DNA of 64,000 nucleotides from an uncultured Pseudomonadales bacterium (lineage in GTDB: Bacteria; Pseudomonadota; Gammaproteobacteria; Pseudomonadales; Azotimanducaceae): positions 248,001 through 312,000 of the forward strand of contig CALSMJ010000003.1 in assembly GCA_943787425.1 (NCBI GenBank), in the 5' to 3' direction. Numbering within the stretch: position 1 is the stretch's first letter; each line of letters begins with the position of its first letter. The position numbers and the translations under genes were made by a program. Shown piece by piece: positions 58,776 through 64,000 of this stretch. The notes under the pieces were generated by a model. The model was not told the DNA's origin and searched no databases. It saw only the letters and a program-made list of their open reading frames with translations.

Positions 58776-58814
58776 TATTCGCTGTTTACTTTAGGGCGAA
58801 TAGTATCTTATAAA
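58776..58814 (+). promoter_or_regulatory. Candidate promoter and inverted repeat before first TonB receptor
   Basis: TTTACT (58785-58790) and TATAAA (58809-58814), 18 nt apart, could be a sigma-70 promoter. The -35 is flanked by the inverted repeat TATTCGC (58776-58782) and GCGAATA (58796-58802), a plausible repressor site. An AGGGGGG ribosome-binding site lies just before ATG 58913. Confidence 0.4.
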
Positions 58815-58912
58815 GCGGGAAGCTAGGAGAAAGATTTCTAGGTAAGACAATAAAGAGTCAGCTTACCAACAAGAATAAAGCTGCAGAAAAGTTTCATAAA
58901 TAGGGGGGAAGT

Positions 58913-61905
58913 ATGCGTTCAAGCAGAGCGAAGGTTGCGTGGCTTGTGGCGTCTGGGTTTGTGTATTACCAGGGGCGACAGTTGCGATAGCAGAAGAATC
59001 AGGTCGAAAGATTGAAGAAGTGATCGTAACCGCCGAGCGCCGAGAGGCATCGATCCAGGATACGTCGATGTCAATCACGGCCTTCACCACTGAGTTTATG
59101 GATGATTTCGGGATTCGAAATCAAGAAGATCTCCAGAACTTTGTGCCAGCCACTACCATCCAGCCCTATGACGCAACCGTTCGTGGTGTTGGACGTAACT
59201 TTCGCGCACTCGGTGGCGACCCTGGTGTCGCGGTCTATTTGAACGGCGTCTATTCTGAGGACTTGCTTACGGCAACCGCTCAGACTTTTTGGGACGTTGA
59301 CCGCGTAGAGGTTTTGCGAGGGCCACAAGGCACGCTTTATGGTCGAAATGCGATCGGTGGCGCGATTAATATTCTTTACAAGAAACCGGAGCAAGAAACC
59401 GACTGGGCGATCAAGTCCATTGTTGGTAGCGATGGTCAGACTAGAGTCCTATGCAATGCTGAATGGCGCGTTCAGTGAAACCCTCTCAGCGAGGGTGAAT
59501 ATGGCGATTCGTAATCGCGATGGTTACATCACTGAAATCGGTGATGGTCAAGACCTGACGGCTTGGGCGTCAAAAATTTCAACGGTCAGATTCAATGGGA
59601 CCCGAACGATCGCCTGTCTGTAAACATTCGTCATAATGGCATGCGTACAGACCGGCCATTTGGTGGCGCCAATGGTGGTGGACTGGTCGTTCTTAATGAA
59701 GAGGGAGCGGCCTCAAGAGCCTATCATGCGTTAGTAGCCAGGATATAGAGCGTTGATCCTGCAGAAACAAACCCCTTCGCAAGCGGGTTCTTGGTTCCTG
59801 ATGCGCCGGTTTACACCTTCACGAACCCTATTACAGGCGAGGCGGTTCAGGCCCAGAATAATCGCGCGGGTATGGACTATGGCGACTTTAACGGCACCCA
59901 GAACGCGGCAGCCTCACTTGATGGTTTTAACTATACAAGCCAGGCTTCGATCGATGCCAATGACAAGTGTATTTTCCCAGGAGAGATAAACGGCAGCGAC
60001 ACGTGTGCTGGCACAAACGGGTTGAACCGCGAAGAGTTTGATGCGGACACAACCCAGTTGAATCTCACGTATCAGTTAACCGACGATATCGAACTGAAAT
60101 ATATCTATGGTTTCAACGAACTAATTTATCGTCGAACTACGGATGATGACAATACGGCGAGTAAATTCCATGATCGGCAATTCTATGTCAACCATGAAGC
60201 AAGCTATGAATCACACGAGGTGGTGGCATTTATAGATTTGTCTGAAAACATTACATTAACGTCAGGCGTGTTTGTCTATGATGCGACCATTGATCAGCGT
60301 GGTGATTACTATAGCGCGGTTGGTGAGAGTCGCATGATAGACCCCTATGTCGATAACACATCGCTTGGCGCTGGTTTAGACTCGGTTTTATCGAACACCT
60401 TAGGGGCTGGCGAGGCACTGACGCCGCTATTCACTGGTATTTCAATCTCGAACATGATGCTGGCGTTGGGGATTGCGGTGCCTGGCGATGTTGATCTGTA
60501 TTCTGCGAGAGAGTCTTGTGTTGGGGAGACCCGGTTCGGTTGCAACCCAAATGACTCGGTCGCAAATGCCGATGCTGGCGCAACAGCGACGGAAAATCCG
60601 AGTCGAAATCTCGTTATTGGCCTTTGGAACGGTGACGACGGCACCAACCCTGATAAAGATGTGAAGTGGGGTCCCAATACCATCGGTAGTGATTTGTTGT
60701 ATCACACGAGAACGGAGCGAAAAGCGTTCGCTGCCTATACGCAAGGGGTGTGGCAGGTTAGTGATAAGATCGCGATCACAGCTGGTGTACGATACGCGAA
60801 AGATGAACTGGTCGCCCAAGAAAACTTATTTCGTTATACCGAAAGTGATCTAGGTGGGCTGATCGGCTTCTGGGGTGGCGCTTTCGGGATCAGCTTGGCA
60901 AATGGTGGGTTCGAGCAGAGTGCAGAAGCCGCTGCAGCGGGATCGCCATTTGGCTTAATCTTAGATCAGTATGGTCAGCCAACGCCCACGCGAAAAGCAG
61001 TGAATGGCGGGATTCCAATCGCTGTTAGTCTGTATCGTCCGTTCGAGCGTGAAGACACCAAAACGACTTTTCGTCTTAACGTTGACTACGACATTACAGA
61101 TGATTTCATGATGTATACGTCGGTAACAACGGGTCATCGAGCGGGTGGCTACAACTTGGTTTTCTTTAGCAAGACGCCGACTTACGATCCTGAAGAGTTG
61201 ATAGCCTACGAAATTGGCTACAAAACGCAGTGGCTCGATAACGCACTGCAGCTCAACGGGTCTTTCTACTATTATGATTACGACAACATTCACACGGTCG
61301 CGACCGAAGTGAATACGTTCTTTGGCACCTCAACTTCTGTACTGCCGGCACCGGGCGCTGAGATCAAAGGCATGGAAGCTGAATTAACTTGGTTGGCGAC
61401 GGATAAGTTAACCTTGGGCGGCAATTTCAGTTATACGCCAAATGAATATTCAGAGGATTTAGAGGTTTTGGATCCAGCTGGATTTGATCGGCCGGCATCG
61501 TTGTTTGGACCGGCCACCTCATTGAAGAACATTAACGGAAATCAATTGCTGCAAGTACCTGAAACCAAGTTCAACGGTTGGATTTCTTACGCTGCGCCAT
61601 TGCCGTCTGGCTCGACGCTCGGGTTTACGACCTCCTATAGTTGGATCGATAAAGTTTACTATTCCCCATTCCAGAATGAGGATGAGATGGCGGATTCCTA
61701 TGGGCGCTTGGACTTGAGAGCTTCTTGGACGTCAGCAGATGGCCGAATGATGGTGTCTGGTTTCGTTAACAACGTGCTTGATGAAGTAGGAGTGTTGCAA
61801 GTTTTAAGACATGGCGAAGAGGAGCATTACCGACAGACTGCGGGAACAACCTTGCCACGTTTGATGGGAATCGAATTTACGGTTTCAATGAACGCGATGA
61901 ACTGA
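58913..61905 (+). pseudogene. TonB-dependent outer-membrane receptor, 5' part with multiple frameshifts
   Basis: About 990 codons. By comparison with the intact paralogue at 62142, the frame changes near 58965 (-1), 59440 (+1), 59560 (-1), 59735 (+1) and 59752 (-1). Between the last two an in-frame TAG (59746) appears. From 59791 the remaining 704 codons are uninterrupted to the C-terminal barrel strand (LPRLMGIEFTVSMN). The signal peptide, a TonB-box-like EEVIVTAERRE, the plug (DDFGIRNQEDLQNFVPAT, VEVLRGPQGTLYGRNAIGG) and barrel repeats are all present once reframed. Either a pseudogene or consensus error between near-identical copies. It imports an unknown large ligand. Confidence 0.85.
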
Positions 61906-61924
61906 GTTTACGTGAAGTAAAAAA

Positions 61925-61947
61925 GGCGGCCAAAGGCCGCCTTTTTT
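61925..61947 (+). terminator. Rho-independent terminator between the tandem TonB receptors
   Basis: GGCGGCC (61925-61931), AAA loop, GGCCGCC (61935-61941), then six T. A textbook intrinsic terminator 19 nt after the first receptor's stop, with A-rich flank on the 5' side, so it may also work on the minus strand. Confidence 0.92.
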
Positions 61948-61951
61948 ATTT

Positions 61952-61980
61952 GTGACAATTAAATTTTTGTACGTTATGAT
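61952..61980 (+). promoter_or_regulatory. Promoter of the second TonB receptor gene
   Basis: GTGACA (61952-61957) and TATGAT (61975-61980) with a 17-nt spacer, each one mismatch from consensus. It lies immediately after the terminator, so the second receptor is a separate transcription unit with a ~155-nt leader. Confidence 0.65.
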
Positions 61981-62141
61981 CTGCCGGTGTTGAAATCAGG
62001 GAAGATTTCCATGCTGCTGTAATGTGGCCAAGGATTGGCTGCGCAATATGCTGTGGCAACCTGCCGATTTCGCGTTGAGCGGATGAAGTCCCCTGTAGAC
62101 AACTCTAAAACAGAGCAATGACTATCTCTACGGGGATTAAA

Positions 62142-64000
62142 ATGGGAAGTTTACAAAAGCACTTTAAGCAACGGGACGACCGAAACAGTCGATTACGCAC
62201 GGCGCTATGCATCGTGTTGGGTATTGGTATGCCTTCTGCGCCAGTCGCGCTGGCTGAAGAGTCGGGTCGTAAAATCGAAGAGGTCATCGTTACCGCTGAG
62301 CGCCGAGAGGCCTCGATTCAGGATACGTCGATGTCGATCACGGCCTTCACGACTGAGTTCATGGATGATTTCGGGATTCGAAATCAAGAAGATCTCCAGA
62401 ACTTTGTGCCTGCGACAACAATCCAACCCTATGACGCCACAATACGCGGGGTTGGCCGAAATTTTCGAGCGCTCGGTGGTGATCCCGGCGTTGCAGTTTA
62501 TATGAATGGGGTTTATTCCGAAGATTTACTGACAGCGACGGCGCAAACCTTTTGGGACGTGTCACGGGTCGAAGTTCTGCGCGGACCGCAAGGCACGCTT
62601 TATGGCCGAAATGCGGTAGGTGGGGCAATCAATATTCTGTACAAGACGCCGCAACAAGAGATGGACTGGTCAATAAAGTCCATTATGGGTAACGCGGGTC
62701 AGCTCGAGTCTTATGGCATGTTGAATGGCGCCCTGAGCGATACCGTTTCTGCCCGAGTGAACTTTGCGCTGAGAAATCGCGATGGTGCGGTTCAAGAGTT
62801 GGGTGACGGTCAAGCCACAGATGGTTTGGGCGTCAAGAACTTCAATGGCCAGCTTCAGTGGGATCCCAGTGATCGGCTCTCAGTCAATCTTCGGCACAAT
62901 GGCATGCGAACCGATCGACCTGTTGGCGGCGCTAATGGCGGCGGACTCGTCGTATTGAACGAAGAAGGTGAGGCGTCCAGAAATTACCATGCGTTAGTGC
63001 CGGGTTACCGTGCAATTGATCCAGCTCAAACCAACCCCGTCGCAAGTGACTTCTTGCTACCCTCAGCGCCGGTTTATACGTTTACCGATCCGGTAACGGG
63101 TGCGTTGGTTCAAGCTCAAAATAACCGAGCGGGCATTGACTATGGCGATTTTGATGGTCGACAGAATGCCGCCGCGTCGCTCGATGGGTTTAACTACACG
63201 AGCCAAGCTTCCATGGACGCCTACAATGAGTGCGTTTTTGCGGGTGATATCAATGGTTCCGACGTCTGTGCAGGCACCAATGGTCTGAACCGTGAAGAGT
63301 TCGAGGGCGATACCACACAGCTTAATGTAAGCTTTCAATTAAATGACAACGTTGAGCTCAAGTACGTGTTTGGGTTTAACGAAATCATGTACCGTCGAAC
63401 CACAGATGATGATAATACTGCCAGCAAGTTCCACGATCGGCAGTTCTATGTTAACCATGAGGCGAGTTATGAGTCGCATGAGTTGATGGCGTTTGTGGAT
63501 CTATCTGACAATGTAACGCTGACTTCGGGCGTCTTCTTTTATGATGCAACGATTGATCAGCGTGGTGATTTATACAGCGCGGTAGGCGAAAGCCGTTTCA
63601 TCAATCCTTATGTGGATAACACGGCTTTGTCCGCAGGCGCGGCGAGTATCTTAGGGCCAATTCTACGACCGGATTTACCGGCTGATGTTGCCGGTGCTGC
63701 CTTTACCGGGCTACCAATTTCTGGCTTGCTAAGCCAGCAAGCGTTATCGCTCCATTCTGCTCGCGATGCGTGCAAAGACAACGACTCGCCTTATTGTGAG
63801 CGCAATGGTTCAGTCGGTGTAACAGACCCGGCCTTGGAGAACCCGAGTCGCAACCTTCTTTCAGCGGTTTGGTTGGGCGATAACGGGACCAATCCTGACT
63901 TGGACGTGCAATGGGGGCCGAATACTTTGGGATCGGATGTGTTGTACCACACTCAAACGCAGCGGGAAGCTTTTGCGGCCTATAGTCAAGGGGTTTGGCA
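62142..64000 (+). CDS. TonB-dependent outer-membrane receptor, truncated by the window end
   Basis: The frame is open from ATG 62142 to the last base (619 codons seen). The signal peptide ends near PSAPVALAEE, followed by a TonB-box-like EEVIVTAERRE and the plug domain with VEVLRGPQGTLYGRNAVGGA. The barrel then begins and includes NGMRTDRPVGGANGGGLVVL and RRTTDDDNTASKFHDRQFYV. It is a close paralogue of the upstream gene; protein and nucleotide identity are very high in the plug and diverge around 63600-63850, a likely extracellular loop. A GGGGA lies before the ATG. Ligand unknown. Confidence 0.93.
   Translation, partial: MGSLQKHFKQRDDRNSRLRTALCIVLGIGMPSAPVALAEESGRKIEEVIVTAERREASIQDTSMSITAFTTEFMDDFGIRNQEDLQNFVPATTIQPYDATIRGVGRNFRALGGDPGVAVYMNGVYSEDLLTATAQTFWDVSRVEVLRGPQGTLYGRNAVGGAINILYKTPQQEMDWSIKSIMGNAGQLESYGMLNGALSDTVSARVNFALRNRDGAVQELGDGQATDGLGVKNFNGQLQWDPSDRLSVNLRHNGMRTDRPVGGANGGGLVVLNEEGEASRNYHALVPGYRAIDPAQTNPVASDFLLPSAPVYTFTDPVTGALVQAQNNRAGIDYGDFDGRQNAAASLDGFNYTSQASMDAYNECVFAGDINGSDVCAGTNGLNREEFEGDTTQLNVSFQLNDNVELKYVFGFNEIMYRRTTDDDNTASKFHDRQFYVNHEASYESHELMAFVDLSDNVTLTSGVFFYDATIDQRGDLYSAVGESRFINPYVDNTALSAGAASILGPILRPDLPADVAGAAFTGLPISGLLSQQALSLHSARDACKDNDSPYCERNGSVGVTDPALENPSRNLLSAVWLGDNGTNPDLDVQWGPNTLGSDVLYHTQTQREAFAAYSQGVW

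Overview
The window looks like chromosomal DNA of an aerobic, probably aquatic or marine gammaproteobacterium. The evidence is the core gene orders (rplI-dnaB-alr-radA, nrdR-ribD-ribH-nusB-thiL-pgpA, xseB-ispA-dxs), a one-piece tmRNA with the tag ANDENYALAA, and accessory genes typical of heterotrophs that use lipids and hydrophobic compounds: three acyl-CoA dehydrogenases, a P450, a thiolase, a carotenoid oxygenase and large TonB-dependent receptors. Species cannot be named from sequence alone. GC content is moderate by eye.

Layout. 1-6.3 kb: end of a membrane-protein gene, then rplI, dnaB, alr, radA, with ettA convergent. 6.5-11.5 kb: a tiny DUF2256 gene, a hypothetical membrane protein, then the tightly overlapping nrdR-ribD-ribH-nusB-thiL-pgpA operon, which has no riboflavin synthase gene between ribD and ribH. 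11.6-21.3 kb: a same-strand catabolic run (MBL hydrolase, an SDR lacking YxxxK, a GcvR-like double-ACT protein, P450, two VOC proteins, a flavin monooxygenase, three acyl-CoA dehydrogenases, two of them overlapping like a heteromeric pair). 21.7-25.5 kb: ribA, converging on xseB-ispA-dxs. 25.5-31.3 kb: frameshifted lacZ, frameshifted MFS transporter, M48 lipoprotein peptidase. 31.4-38.8 kb: NUDIX, lactonase-like MBL protein, molybdopterin oxidoreductase, membrane-anchored esterase, SDR, ferrochelatase. 38.8-39.6 kb: tmRNA gene (ssrA), then a broken HtaA-domain gene.

39.8-46.3 kb: a TetR-controlled envelope transport operon (LolA-like periplasmic carrier, two FtsX-type permeases, a LolD-like ATPase), with a beta-barrel protein that carries a SPOR-like N-terminal domain. 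This is the best candidate for an under-described system. 46.4-49.8 kb: an IS91-type transposase remnant, an unclassified winged-helix protein, a class II aldolase and a CmcJ/NvfI-family oxidoreductase. 49.8-53 kb: uppP, an MFS transporter, a frameshifted luciferase-like monooxygenase. 53.3-64 kb: carotenoid oxygenase, M13 peptidase lipoprotein, thiolase, and two tandem paralogous TonB-dependent receptors. The first receptor has about five single-base indels in its first 0.85 kb; the second runs off the window.

Five frameshifted genes (lacZ, MFS, HtaA, LLM, first TonB receptor) in one window is unusual. Either accessory functions are being lost or the consensus has indel errors; the sequence alone cannot decide.
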